The notes below the pieces were generated by a model. That model saw nothing but the letters and a program-made list of their open reading frames with translations. It made no database searches and was not told the DNA's origin. 64,000 nt of DNA from Viridothelium virens. Its lineage: Eukaryota; Ascomycota; Dothideomycetes; Trypetheliales; Trypetheliaceae. Below are positions 11,637 to 23,669 of the stretch, in pieces (the first letter of the stretch is position 1; every line of letters begins with the position of its first letter). Made by a program: the position numbers and the translations under genes. The stretch covers positions 62,001-126,000 of the forward strand of contig ML991798.1 of NCBI GenBank assembly GCA_010094025.1, written 5' to 3'.

Positions 11637-12730
11637 CCTAGATACGTTTGACTTGTGGAGAGAACCCGGGAGGTGGCCAAAGTCGGGTGAAGGTCTGGTT
11701 TGTGCCGCAGGAAGATAGGTCGAGTCAAAGGTAGTGGAGTGGAGCTTGGCATAGATCGAAGCTAAATAGGAGGCAAGGCTAACAGCAGGATGCAAGTGAC
11801 CTTTTCACTTTCACCATGGGACAAAAGTGAAGTAGACACTCGCAATCCCTGCAGCCTGCAAAGGAGACAGTTTCAGAGGACTGATCTATCTAATGCCAAG
11901 CCAAACCCATATACTTGGAGAGAAGTGGGGCCTGCAAGACATCAGCAGACACGATCTGAGCAAACCGGCACATGTCAAAGTACCTTGCATGATACTGATA
12001 TTTGAATACAGGCGTCATAATTATGCACAAGCACACAGGTCGACGTCGCCTACTTCTGCCACTCTATAAGGATCATTTGAGACATAGAGTAATCAGTCCC
12101 CGGAAAGCCATAGCATCAGGAATGAGTTTGTGCAATGATCATTCGTTTTCACAACGACTTTGAGACTTGAAGCACATATATTCAGACTGGAATAGTAAAA
12201 GCTCACTTTCATACTTCCACTATTCGAAAGTCCCACCAGATGTAACGCCTCATAGACAGAAATTCCAGATAGCGGGATTTCCAATGATCAGACCCTAGAG
12301 TTCCAGATGATGTATCTAGAATATCTACTTTATGAGAGGAGCTCTCATAGTAGCTAGGAAAGAGCCGATCTATGACAGAGAACAAAATTAAGGAAGGAAA
12401 GAAGTTTTGCACTTGTGGTATGGATTTCTATGACATCTTGATCAGAAATACCCACGCTTTTCGAATCATGATAGGGTTCGTCGATTTTACTGAGGGTTAG
12501 TGAGAGACTTTGAATGGAGTAAGAGATCCTTTCTGATGTCGTGTTTAGGTACTCCGTAGACGTGTGTGAGAATGTGCTGGGAAGGGCGGAGGATGACGTC
12601 TCTGCGTTCGGCGTGTGTCGACCACGCGTCCGACCAAAGCTCTCCAGAGCATACTTCCACGAAATCACCTCCTCGAAAGTAATTAACTTGCAACACTATC
12701 GAATCTGTCCTGTCATTCAGTGTCAAATTG
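11637..12730. other. Divergent intergenic region before SDC1
   Basis: About 1.1 kb between divergent genes. Minus-strand frames around 12093-12668 lack an ATG and show no motif. One TACTCCGTA motif lies at 12550-12558. No gene is supported. Confidence 0.45.
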
Positions 12731-13385
12731 ATGGCTGAGGGGGTCCCGGACTCTCAGAATGGCCAAACACAGTCGGCGCCAGAGCAGCTGCTCACCACGC
12801 CGGCCCTCAATGGCACATCACTAGACGTAGAAATGTCTGAAGACAGAGTGCCTTCAGAAGTCCGTTCTTTGACCCATCTTTTCTTCTTGTTCTTCTATCT
12901 CGTCATTCCCTCGTCACTAACCTATCGAAACTACTCCAGTCTACATCCGCCATTCCCTCAAATACACCAGTCGACACACTTACGTCCACGACGGCACCAA
13001 CTCCTTCCATTCCTATAGCCTCGACAGCAACTCCACCTGCTCCTATGGTCGCTTCGCCTGCTCCGTCCCAACCAGGTGGTCCCGCCCCACGCACTTCCTC
13101 TAACCCTCCCACCACACCGTCTGCAGCTACATCACTAGCACCTCCGCCGGCACCGAGCCCACATGGGAGTCCGACAAGGGTGTATCTGAATCAAAATGTG
13201 ACGCCGCATCTATTGGAGGGTGTGAAGTATTTGGCGGTCTATGAGTGAGTGAGGTCTACCACTTCTCGAGGAAAGATCTTTTCAGAGGGGGAAAAACTAG
13301 CTGACTCGGGAGTAGGCCTGAAAAACCGTTGAAATGGCTTGCGGAGTTTCTAGGAGAAAGGAGCCGGGAGATTGAGGGCACCTAG
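12731..13385 (+). CDS. SDC1: COMPASS complex subunit Sdc1, Dpy-30 motif protein
   Basis: Small subunit of the Set1/COMPASS histone H3K4 methyltransferase, which dimerises and contacts Bre2. The model has three exons (12731-12859, 12940-13244, 13316-13385) and encodes 167 residues. Introns are 12860-12939 (80 bp) and 13245-13315 (71 bp). The C-terminal 45 residues form the Dpy-30 motif: VYLNQNVTPHLLEGVKYLAV, then E-P-E-K-P-L-K-W-L-A-E-F-L-G-E-R. The last intron splits the motif inside the Glu codon of VYE-PEKP. Residues 44-120 are almost entirely Pro/Ala/Ser/Thr and probably disordered, as in other filamentous ascomycetes. The gene is convergent with rps13, with stops 292 bp apart. The identity of the motif is firm; the N-terminal exon is inferred from splice sites. 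Confidence 0.9.
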
Positions 13386-13677
13386 GCACAATTGCATTTT
13401 AGTGGTTTATCTTCTACAGCGACGGCGTTCAAGGCAGGATTTCCATGCCAGCTATGGCTGACAATGTTGCGGGAAAAGTCAGTGAATTTGATTTGGCTGA
13501 CTATATTTTGGCGTGACTATCCCACAGCCAAGCGCAAGAGGTCATGCCTACAAGTGAGAATCTAGATGAGTTCATCTAACTAACAATGGGCCATATGGAT
13601 CTTTCAAACGCTCGCAGCGCCGCAGAAGCTGAATCTTCACACCATTCTCCATCAGCATTTCCTTCCAAAGTGCGCAT

Positions 13678-14411
13678 CTACGCCACCAGTGTGCTCGCAG
13701 TTGCGCTCTCGTATCTCCATGTTGGCGGCAACGCACCGACAGACTTGTAATATCTTGATAGACGGTGGATGCGGGACTCGATAAGGATGAGTCGGAACTT
13801 GGAGTCTTTATCCTTCCGGTTGCGCTCAAGATGCTTGCGAACAGCGACGGCCTGAAGAGTGGGTTAGTGCATCCACGCAAACTCCCGCTATATCATATTG
13901 GAGCTTTACTTTCTTAATGAGCATCTGAGAGCATAGGATTAGATTAGTCGGTACAAAATGGATAGGAAAAACTTGCATATAGATCTTCCGGTATCTCGGG
14001 TGCCAAGCCTTTTTTACAGTCGCTCCGTCAGTCATTGACCAAACAGAGGCATTGAGAATGAATTTGAAGGCGAAACGGTACAGAATTATGTGCTTCAGCC
14101 AAAGGCGAGCATACCATTAGACTTGAGGATGCGAAGGATCTTATTGCCTATTTGTCGCTTTAGTACAGTTTTTGGACTCGTTAGTGCGTCAAGAAATCAA
14201 CGGACATACCAGTGACAACCTTCACTTGGGCAATACCATGCGAATCTCTTAATACAACACCGATTTGCGATGGTGTGGCACCCTTCTTGGCAAGTCTGCA
14301 GATCTGGTCGACAACTTGATCGGGTGTAGTCTTGAGCCATGCTGGAGGAGTACGGGAATATGGGATCGCGCTTGACGAAATGCCCTTGCCGTTGCTGTGA
14401 AGACGACCCAT
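13678..14411 (-). CDS. rps13: 40S ribosomal protein S13 (uS15)
   Basis: Component of the small ribosomal subunit. The model has five exons (14210-14411, 14115-14147, 13977-14008, 13910-13924, 13678-13851) and encodes 151 residues, exactly the usual S13 length. It begins [20 protein letters not shown] and ends [12 protein letters not shown]. Introns are 14148-14209, 14009-14114, 13925-13976 and 13852-13909. The fourth exon is 15 nt and encodes only M-L-I-K-K, needed for the conserved [20 protein letters not shown]. The intron before it starts with gcaagt, a GC donor; no GT donor nearby keeps the frame. The gene is head to head with ARPC2 across 467 bp. Confidence 0.96.
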
Positions 14412-14878
14412 GGCGATGAGTTGGTGTGTTTGATTTCGATATGAGATGGAGGCGGTGGATTAAATTTGGCGCATGAGGTACGCGACAGAGTGCGTCATGT
14501 GACCTGTCAGAGGTCTCGCCTGGCGAACCGGAGCTCCAGCCGACCTCTGCGCAACCCACAGCTAGCATTCGCATTCATCTTTCGCATTGCGGCTGTATGA
14601 AAAACATGTGCGCAAGACTAAGGAAAAATTGCCCTGGCACTACCTAGACACACGATCTGTCCAGCTTCTAGGTACGCTCGTAATTCAAGTTCTCTTCTTG
14701 CCTATGCTCTGATGAACCAACACACAACTTTCTGGTACCTCTTATGTTAGGGAGCTTACTCCCAATGAATGCATCGGATTTCTGAAATGCAACCCTATAT
14801 CCTCTTGCAAACTCTCGCTCTTGATTCATAACCCCCAAGTGAAGTCTGACACGATGTTGCAGGGTTCCTCGTACAAAC
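14412..14878. promoter_or_regulatory. Shared promoter region of rps13 and ARPC2
   Basis: This 467 bp stretch lies between two divergent starts and should contain both promoters. I see no canonical TATA box. No ATG frame here is convincing. Confidence 0.45.
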
Positions 14879-16062
14879 ATGCTTCTTCTTGACTATCAAA
14901 ATGTACTTATCGAGTCTCTACTCAAAGACCGATTCTCAGGGTGAGTCTTTTGACTCGAAACATTCACGAGGGACAAGATGTTGATACATTACTAGAGCCA
15001 CTCCTACCTCCATAGATCAGGTTGTTTCGGACTTTGACGGGGTGACGTTCCACATATCTACCCCAGAAACTAAGACCAAGCTCCTCATCTCCATATCTGT
15101 AAGATGCTTCAATGAGCTGGTCCAGTATGGCGCGCAGCAGGTGCTGGAAAGAGAATATGGCCCTTACATTGTATCACCAGAGCAAGGGTACGATTTCTCG
15201 GTAGCGGTAGACCTGGAAAACCTGCCGGCTGAGGAAGATGCTCGTAACGACCTGATCCGGCGGATATCACTCCTCAAGCGCAACGCTATGGCAGCACCGT
15301 TTGAGCAAGCTTTTGACGAGTTCGCCAAGTTACAAGAGGAAGCCTCTAAGTACACATCAGAATCGGCGCCTCAGGGCGTGCGAGAAGGAGGGGTGGTTCG
15401 GGCCATACATTATCGAGAGGAGGAAGCGATTTATGTCAAGGCAAATTACGACAGAGTCACCGTCATTTTCAGCACGATATTCAGAGAGGAGACAGATAGA
15501 ATTTTCGGCAAAGTGTTCCTCCAGGCACGCCTTTCCAATTCTACCTTTCGGTTATTAAAGGGCATCATTGACACATCAGCATAGGAGTTTGTAGACGCCC
15601 GACGACGCGCCATCCAGAACGCACCTCAAGTACTTTTCCGCAACGATCCACCTTTGGAGCTAGAGGGCGTTCCAGGCCTTGCCCAATCAGGAAGCGGGGA
15701 GATTGGTTACATCACCTTTGTTCTTTTTCCAAGGCATATTTCGATGCAGCGGCGAGAGGAAGTCATTTCCCATATCCAGACATTCCGCGACTACTTCCAC
15801 TACCACATCAAAGCCTCAAAGGTGAGGAAATTGACCCTGGCCTGGCCTTGCGGTACACTTTATCTTACTTGGTTTAATCTAGGCCTATATCCACTCGAGA
15901 ATGCGCAGGCGAACAGCGGACTTCCTGCAAGGTATGCGCCAGCTGACAACTATCTGGCGAAGGAGAAAGCTAACATCAACAGTACTACGCAGGGCAAGGC
16001 CAGAAAATGAAGAAAAGGAGCGAAAGACTGCAACTGGGAGGACCTTCCGTGTCCAGGGATAA
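14879..16062 (+). CDS. ARPC2: Actin-related protein 2/3 complex subunit 2 (p34-Arc)
   Basis: Scaffold subunit of the Arp2/3 complex that nucleates branched actin at endocytic patches and hyphal tips. The model has five exons (14879-14940, 14996-15524, 15585-15821, 15883-15931, 15983-16062) and encodes 318 residues. The start MLLLDYQNVLIESLLKDRF is typical. YGPYIVSPEQGYDFSVAVDL, the pair F-G-K-V-F-L-Q plus EFVDARRRAIQNAPQVLF, and HYHIKASKAYIHSRMRRR are family signatures. Introns are 14941-14995, 15525-15584, 15822-15882 and 15932-15982. Intron 2 begins gcacgc after VFLQ, so it appears to be a GC-AG intron. The nearest GT would delete the conserved VFLQ. Confidence 0.93.
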
Positions 16063-16911
16063 GATCTCAGCCGGAATTTCCAAGAGCAGCACCCTTTTGG
16101 TGTACTACACGAGTTCATAGTGAAATGAACAGTTCACCACAATCGGATTCGCTCTCTAGGCTGATAAGCTCTGTCGTGGCGTACAAATCGAGTAGGTTGC
16201 TCGCTAAGAAGAAACAGTGATAGGATCCTGAATTGCGTGTATCGCAATTTTTGATTTTCACGGAACTCAGCCCTCAGATAGGTCTCTCTTGGATTCTACC
16301 TCTGTCCCTCTACACACAACGGCAACCTCACTGGAAATTTCCTTACTAGCGGGTTGAAACCCCTGTAGTGCGTAGGTCACTCATGGCGGTCCGGGCCCCT
16401 AGAGTCCATTTCAGGCGAACCGTCAATAAAGCTAATATTATGATGGGTGCCACCCTATTTAGACTTAAAAAATATGCATCTACAATGTGAAACAAGGCGT
16501 GATTGGAAGGTTCTGAGCGAGCATGAAGCTCAAGCAAATTATGGAGAGTCATCGTAAGCAAGGTGTGGTGGCGAGGGAGCAGGGTGGTTGCCGAAGTCCG
16601 AGAATTCGTAGCCGCTTCGTTAAGCATCATTTATGCTGGATGGGAACAAGAAGTTGTCGGATTTTAGCTCATGTTGACCTAGGAGTATTATTATCAGCGC
16701 GATATTCCGGGACACGCGGGGCGACAGCGAGAGGGCGGAGAACGGCTTCCGGTGGCCGATGTCAGCTGTGCTCTGATTGGTACATAAAAACATTTCAGCT
16801 TCAACGTTGGCTTATACATTCCTAGCTATCAAAGTGGTTTACTCAACACCGCAATACAAATTCGACGAGGTCTACTTTTGAATCGTACCAACAATCCACA
16901 AAATCTCTAAC
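16063..16911. other. Intergenic between ARPC2 and ERG10
   Basis: About 850 bp holding the ARPC2 3' end and the ERG10 promoter. I see no gene. Plus-strand frame 16523-16825 has an ATG but a basic, random-looking translation. Confidence 0.45.
16776..16789 (+). promoter_or_regulatory. Candidate CCAAT and TATA-like elements of ERG10
   Basis: An inverted CCAAT box (attgg, 16776-16780) directly abuts tacataaaa (16781-16789). They lie about 125-135 bp upstream of the ERG10 start, a plausible core-promoter distance for a filamentous fungus. Confidence 0.35.
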
Positions 16912-18417
<1,506 letters not shown>

Positions 18418-18833
18418 GAAAGTCAAATATGGTGATTGGAACGATTTCGAATGCCAGGTCTTTTCTCTTGGGATGAATTGACGATTTTTAAGCAAAAAGG
18501 GAAAAGGGAATCAGTCTCAAGAGTATGCGGGCATAGATTTTCATCTGGGTAGATCAATTAATGCGTACAGAGGAGTTCCGGTAGTATCTCCGGACATTTT
18601 AAAGGTGTATGAATGTGTAGTCCTCAGGGCGATACGGTCTGCAAGCCGGATCTTTGCCGAACCATTGCCAAACCAGTTTTGCGACACGGCGCAAAGATTG
18701 GACAAGATCGACGTTCATGCTATGCTTTCGCGGCATGCCGTATATGACGGTTCCTGGTCAAGGGCCTGCTCGAGTTCCCTTTCTGACTCAATGAACTCAA
18801 AGAATTCCGCGGCCAGACAGTGTCCCTACTTTC
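18418..18833. other. Tail-to-tail intergenic region ERG10/SNU114
   Basis: These 416 bp separate convergent stop codons and should contain both 3' UTRs. I see no gene or repeat. Confidence 0.5.
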
Positions 18834-21794
18834 TTATCCATCTAAAATTCCACTCTCCCTCAAACTCCGGTAGAGCTCCGGTTCAAGGAACTTGCTAATC
18901 CCCACGTCCTCACTCAATCCCTTCCGCCTCCTTGTCTTCAGGACAAAGTCTCTTGCCGTCGCCTGCGCTCCAGCAGGCTCCAGTGGTCGCAACTTGACGT
19001 CCCGATCTAGCGGGTCTCCAGGCACAATACTCCACCGATCGAACACCAGCGACACCGTCGCCTGACCCTGCGTATGAATTCTTAAGTCGGTCTCGAAGCC
19101 AAAGGAATCAATGACCGGGATCAAGCCCCTGACGCTATACAACGGTGTTCCAGCAACCGGCCCATCCTGCAGAACATGTCCTCGACGGCGGGAGAGCACG
19201 GTGTAGACGGCCGACACGGCATCAGCGGGGCCCATCACGGCGCACGCGTAGACCGGCTCCATGAGTCGTGGGCTCGCCATCAGGAAGCTCGAGTAGCAGC
19301 TCCGTCTTGCGGTCGGGATGATCTGTCCTCCGCCCCGAAAAATGGGTTCCTCGGCGAGTGCGATGTCAGTGAGGCGGAATTTGGCGTTACGAATGGGCTC
19401 TTCACAAAGAGGACCCTCACGCGTGGCCCAGCTAAAGCCCTGTCGCAACGAGTCCCGTGCTGCGCGAAGCAGTTTCTGGTCGGTATCGGTGGGTAGGGTG
19501 TCGTTTTGGAGGATGTTGGGACCAGTGTCGTCAGGACCGAAAGCCCAAATATTGCGGCTGGCGAGGAGATCCCAGTCGTAGTTATCTTGGAAAAATTTAC
19601 CGACAGAGCGAACGGGGTCTGTAATTTTGACGCGACCAGATTCGATGTCGGTGGCAATCCCGTCGTCCAGAGGTTCCGAGACCATGGTAATCTTGTTCTT
19701 TTTGTTTGGAGTTAAGGCATAGCACTTTATTGCGGAGGTTTCGACAACAGTCTCACAAAAGCGTGTCACTGGATCTGAAACTTTGATCTCCATTTCGGCG
19801 TAAAGGCGACGAAGGTCGTGGAGGACGCAGTCCATGTAGAGTTCTCCAGTGCCGAGAATGACATGTTCACCAGATTCCTCGACCTTGGTTGTGATGAGAG
19901 GATAGGATCTATTTATTTTACGGAGTCCATCAAGCATTTTCGGAAGTTCGGATGGATTGATAGGTTCGACAGCAACTTTGAAGACGGATTCGAAGAAGTG
20001 CTTGATGGGACGGAATATATAGGCATCTTCATCTTCAGGAAGTTTCAAGGGAATGATTGTGGCGCTCTTGACGATAGAATTGTCGACGCCGCCCAGAAGG
20101 ACCCAGTTACCCGCTGGCACACCGCTCGTGGGAACGTTGTAACGAGACTCGCCAATCCACGTATCTGATATTGTCGCATGAACCATGTCTTCTTCATCTT
20201 CAATGGTGTAGCCCTCGCCAAGTACGCGGACTTGTTGGCCTGGTCGAGCAGTGCCACTCATGACTCGTCCAAAGGCGTGGAAATTTTTGGCATCTGTGGT
20301 GTTAAAGAGCTTCGTGATATGAACCACAAGTGGTCCATCAGCATCGCATTGTTGCATAGCTTCAGCGGTCGTCGTATCAAGCGGTCCAGTGTAGTATCTT
20401 TCCAGCATCCTCTTTGCACCTTCTACGGGTGAGGGAATGTGCTGTGTAACCATATCCACAAAACCCGTCGCGGGCCCGAAGAATTGTTCGCAAACGAGTC
20501 GCAACAAAACTTTCGCATCAGTCTTATACTGAGAAGGTTTCAAAATCACACCCAGTTGTGCGAGTGTGTCTTTGAGGTCATCAGGGCTTTCACTGATTGT
20601 ATGAGAGTAAAGCTTGTAGATAGGCTCCAGAACAAAGTTGACAAAAGACCGCTTGCTGCCTTCTTCCAGGCCCTTTCTTGAGAACTTTCGACTCCTAGGA
20701 TTGAAAAAGATATCACCCCACAATCTTCGGCTAAACTCCAATGCATCGACCCCTTCGAAGCTGTCTGCATACATTTTGGCGAAGGAAGGCAAGGTGAAGC
20801 ACCAATTCATACTGCTGCAGGCGAATGCGACATTCCCCTTTTCTGGACTGACCCGTCGCTTCTCGCCTTGACCTGGAATGGTGTTTTCAATGACCGTGTT
20901 AACCTCTTCAATGACGTGTTTGAGCTTGAAGTAGGCATCAGCAGGCGGGAGCTTAAGCTCAACGATCAGACGGTCCATCTTGTTGATCAAGAGTGTTAAT
21001 GGCATGCCTTCCAAGGTAGCATGCTTGATGATGTGTTCGGTGTTTATCTGGACACCTTCCACGACGTCGACAACAAGAACGACGCCATCTGCCAGTCGTA
21101 AGGAAGCAGCCACCTCGTCCACGAAATTAACATGGCCGGGAGTGTCAAGAATGTTGATGAGTTGGGATTTGCCCCTCGAATTTGGCAGTATCAGGCTCAT
21201 TGGTGAAGTCTTTATGGAAAGGCCTCTCTCACGCTCCAATAAGTGGGTATCGGTATAGCGTAACTGCTCATCCCTCTTCTTCCCTTTTCTCTTCTGAAGC
21301 ATCTCTTGAACGCTGCTATGGGTTTGCATGACTAGCATATCCATTAGTGCAGTCTTGCCGTGGTGGAGGTGTCCAGCAAAGACAATGTTTCTTATTTGGT
21401 CAGGAAAATTCATGAGGTCTACCATGAAACTTCGTGAGAACTGGACGGGAGGTAGTTCGGCTTCTTCGACCGCAAATTTCTTTTCCACTACGGGCTCGAT
21501 TATAGGCTGGGTAAGTGGTTGTGTGTCTTCTTCTTGCACTAGTGTTTCCACGTCAGGTCCATAAACTTGCTGTGCGGTCGGATAGTATTGTTTGTCTTCG
21601 TGGAGCACCACAGCATTTGATGGGCCTTCATCGACCTCCATTAGTTGTTGAGAATTGGCCTCGGCTTCTTCTTCGTCTTCCTCCTCGTCAAGGTAGGCAG
21701 CGCCATCAGTGGCACCATGCTGGACATCCTCCTCGTCGGATTCCTCAACATCACCTATGTAGTTTCCAAACTCGTCGTAGAGGTCGTCGGCCAT
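18834..21794 (-). CDS. SNU114: U5 snRNP GTPase Snu114 (EFTUD2, EF-2-like)
   Basis: Spliceosomal GTPase that works with Prp8 and Brr2 in activation and disassembly. It is a single exon of 986 codons from the ATG at 21794 (MADDLYDEFGNYIGD); the frame runs 41 codons further upstream but has no earlier ATG. Residues 15-60 are highly acidic. The G domain shows GHLHHGKT (G1, about 141-148), DTPGHVNF (G3), NKMDRL (G4) and ACSSMNW near G5, followed by EF-2-like domains II-V (PLLTTK-like PLITTKVEESGEH, and EPVYACAVMGP). The C-terminus has RRRKGLSEDVGISKFLEPEL, which matches orthologues. The absence of introns contrasts with its neighbours. Confidence 0.95.
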   Translation of the reverse strand: MADDLYDEFGNYIGDVEESDEEDVQHGATDGAAYLDEEEDEEEAEANSQQLMEVDEGPSNAVVLHEDKQYYPTAQQVYGPDVETLVQEEDTQPLTQPIIEPVVEKKFAVEEAELPPVQFSRSFMVDLMNFPDQIRNIVFAGHLHHGKTALMDMLVMQTHSSVQEMLQKRKGKKRDEQLRYTDTHLLERERGLSIKTSPMSLILPNSRGKSQLINILDTPGHVNFVDEVAASLRLADGVVLVVDVVEGVQINTEHIIKHATLEGMPLTLLINKMDRLIVELKLPPADAYFKLKHVIEEVNTVIENTIPGQGEKRRVSPEKGNVAFACSSMNWCFTLPSFAKMYADSFEGVDALEFSRRLWGDIFFNPRSRKFSRKGLEEGSKRSFVNFVLEPIYKLYSHTISESPDDLKDTLAQLGVILKPSQYKTDAKVLLRLVCEQFFGPATGFVDMVTQHIPSPVEGAKRMLERYYTGPLDTTTAEAMQQCDADGPLVVHITKLFNTTDAKNFHAFGRVMSGTARPGQQVRVLGEGYTIEDEEDMVHATISDTWIGESRYNVPTSGVPAGNWVLLGGVDNSIVKSATIIPLKLPEDEDAYIFRPIKHFFESVFKVAVEPINPSELPKMLDGLRKINRSYPLITTKVEESGEHVILGTGELYMDCVLHDLRRLYAEMEIKVSDPVTRFCETVVETSAIKCYALTPNKKNKITMVSEPLDDGIATDIESGRVKITDPVRSVGKFFQDNYDWDLLASRNIWAFGPDDTGPNILQNDTLPTDTDQKLLRAARDSLRQGFSWATREGPLCEEPIRNAKFRLTDIALAEEPIFRGGGQIIPTARRSCYSSFLMASPRLMEPVYACAVMGPADAVSAVYTVLSRRRGHVLQDGPVAGTPLYSVRGLIPVIDSFGFETDLRIHTQGQATVSLVFDRWSIVPGDPLDRDVKLRPLEPAGAQATARDFVLKTRRRKGLSEDVGISKFLEPELYRSLRESGILDG

Positions 21795-22524
21795 TTTGCT
21801 GCTGGTGCAATTCGAGGGCGTGGGGCCGGTCGCGGCGAAGTGAAATTTTGGAGTTGACGTCCGAATCCTGGACGGGCAAGACAGGGACCGGGGAATTAAG
21901 CATTGGTCCGTGCGCAAGGGTGATCACTCTGACCTCGCCCCTTCACCGACGAGGAATAATGGAATGGGCGGCCTTTGGGAGGCCCGTCCGAAACACTGGA
22001 TGCAGCTCCCCAAAGCATCGGGCCGTCTGGAGAATTGCAATCCCGCTGTCCCATTGACCTTGAATATGAGAATTGCCGGAAGTGTGTACCAGCTTGTGTT
22101 TACCTAGATTTACCGCGGGCACGCTTCACATGATCGCAGTGCATTCAGGGACCATTGACATGGACGATATCGACAGTTTGCGACGGGTGACACATCGCTG
22201 CGAATGGGTCGGACCACGCTGAGACAATCAAGCAACCCTGGTGCACACGGCCCATGAATAAATAGGTGCCTATAGTAATGGTTTACAACGGGCTTGAAGG
22301 AGCACAGTCATCGCGATACCAAACTAATGAGTAATCCACGCAACAGTCCGGGAAATCCAATCTTAGATAGCATCATAGGGCCACAAGACACGCCAGCTAC
22401 ATTCAGACAAAGTAAGTATCAGAACATCAGGTAACAGGCAGCGCAACAGCCCTCCCTTCCTAAAAAAAAAAATCATCATCTTTCGTCATTCTCGCACCAG
22501 ACTCAGTAAAGAAATGGTAGCTCA

Positions 22525-22854
22525 TCACCTTTCTCCCATTGGTACTGTTGCAAAACCAGGCACCAAGAAGTCAAAGGATGAGCCGTCAGCTGAGACGAGT
22601 TGATTCGTTGCAACCGAGCTTCCTGTTGGTTTCGGAAAAGACGTTACGCGCCAAAATTGATGATCCCACCAAATCTGCGCCGAGTAAGGCTTAGAGGCGT
22701 CCAATTCAATGGATGACCATCCGACCGGGGGTGAGGAAGAGAAGTCTGATATGGATGGATCCGTCATTGCCTTTCGGAGGGCGATGTAGCTAGGCAGCTG
22801 CGACGTGAGTGGATGAATGTCAATGCTGGTCCGGGCCTGGTGGTGCTGGAACAT
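22525..22854 (-). CDS. Possible small protein of unknown function, 109 aa
   Basis: An ATG at 22854 opens a complete 109-codon frame. A second ATG inside gives MTDPSISDFSSSPPVGWSSI. The middle is rich in aromatic residues (AQIWWDHQFWRVTSFPKP), more protein-like than most chance frames here. There is no signal peptide or known motif. It could be a lone gene, an exon of something larger, or chance. Confidence 0.3.
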   Translation of the reverse strand: MFQHHQARTSIDIHPLTSQLPSYIALRKAMTDPSISDFSSSPPVGWSSIELDASKPYSAQIWWDHQFWRVTSFPKPTGSSVATNQLVSADGSSFDFLVPGFATVPMGER

Positions 22855-23174
22855 TTCCAGGCTCCTGCTTTCGGCCTAGCGGGGGGGGGTTGCGCGTGGA
22901 TACGTGGATACGTGCGCGCGCATTGCCGGAGGAAATGCGAGCGAAGGCGTTGGAGCGACGTGATTCCGAGATTTGAACGATTCGAACGATGTCTCACGCC
23001 AAACGCCGGCAAGCAGTGTGTGGGGGCCTGAGCCGGGTGGTTTGCTGTCTAGAAGCCTGACGTCGAGGTACTAGGTGACTAGGTGGAGGGCAGGCGGTGC
23101 GGTGATGTGCCCCCGGCGTGTGGCGCTTGGCGCTATGCTATTCTCCGGACCTCCCAGTAGTTAACAGTATGACC

Positions 23175-23222
23175 CTACCACCTTACCACCTTACCACGCC
23201 CACGCCCACGCCTACGCCCACG
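23175..23222. repeat. Short direct repeats, CCTTACCAC and CCCACG units
   Basis: The stretch has CCACCTTA-type units followed by about four CC(C/T)ACG units in tandem. It lies in the SNT2 upstream region. Confidence 0.7.
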
Positions 23223-23669
23223 TCTTTCGCCTGCAGCCGCTCCCGCCTGCTGCTGGCTGCTTGGTGCTTGGTGCTTGGACGTCTTTCGTTCCTCGTCACC
23301 TCGTCAAGGGCCGGCCGCTATTCTTTCCTATTTCCCATTTCCATTTCCCACCCTCCCTCTCCCCTTCAGTCCTCTCCCTCGTGTCCCTCCCTACTCTCTC
23401 TCTTTATTCCTTCTCCCTTCCCACCCACCTCCCTCCGGTCCCAATTTGTCGCCCATCTCTCGTGCATCTATCCGACTCTTCGATCAGCCTGCAGACCTTA
23501 AGGTTCTTCGCCAAATCCGGTCGCGCCATCCCCAATCTGTAAACCGGACCTACAAGTGCATGTGTCTCTCTGATATCGCTCCTCTTTTGCCGCCGCCTGC
23601 CAGCGCATTCGCCTGGCAGCGCCGAGTCGACGCGCCGTTTGTCTGCCTGTCGCCCGCCAGCCTTCTTCA

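Larger units (their letters stand above)
21795..23669. other. Divergent intergenic region SNU114/SNT2
   Basis: 1.9 kb between divergent starts. It includes a possible small minus-strand gene (22525-22854, listed separately), an A run near 22463-22471, a CCACG-type repeat and a long CT-rich leader (about 23330-23480) that fits a fungal promoter/5' UTR for SNT2. Confidence 0.45.

Noticed and set aside
14009-14114. Intronic snoRNA in rps13, as in vertebrate RPS13
   Set aside because: The 106-bp intron has CTGA-like boxes but no RTGATGA C box near the 5' end, so a C/D snoRNA is not supported.
18834-21917. Snu114 start upstream of 21794
   Set aside because: The frame stays open 41 codons further, but it has no ATG, and MADDLYDEFGNYIG matches the known start.
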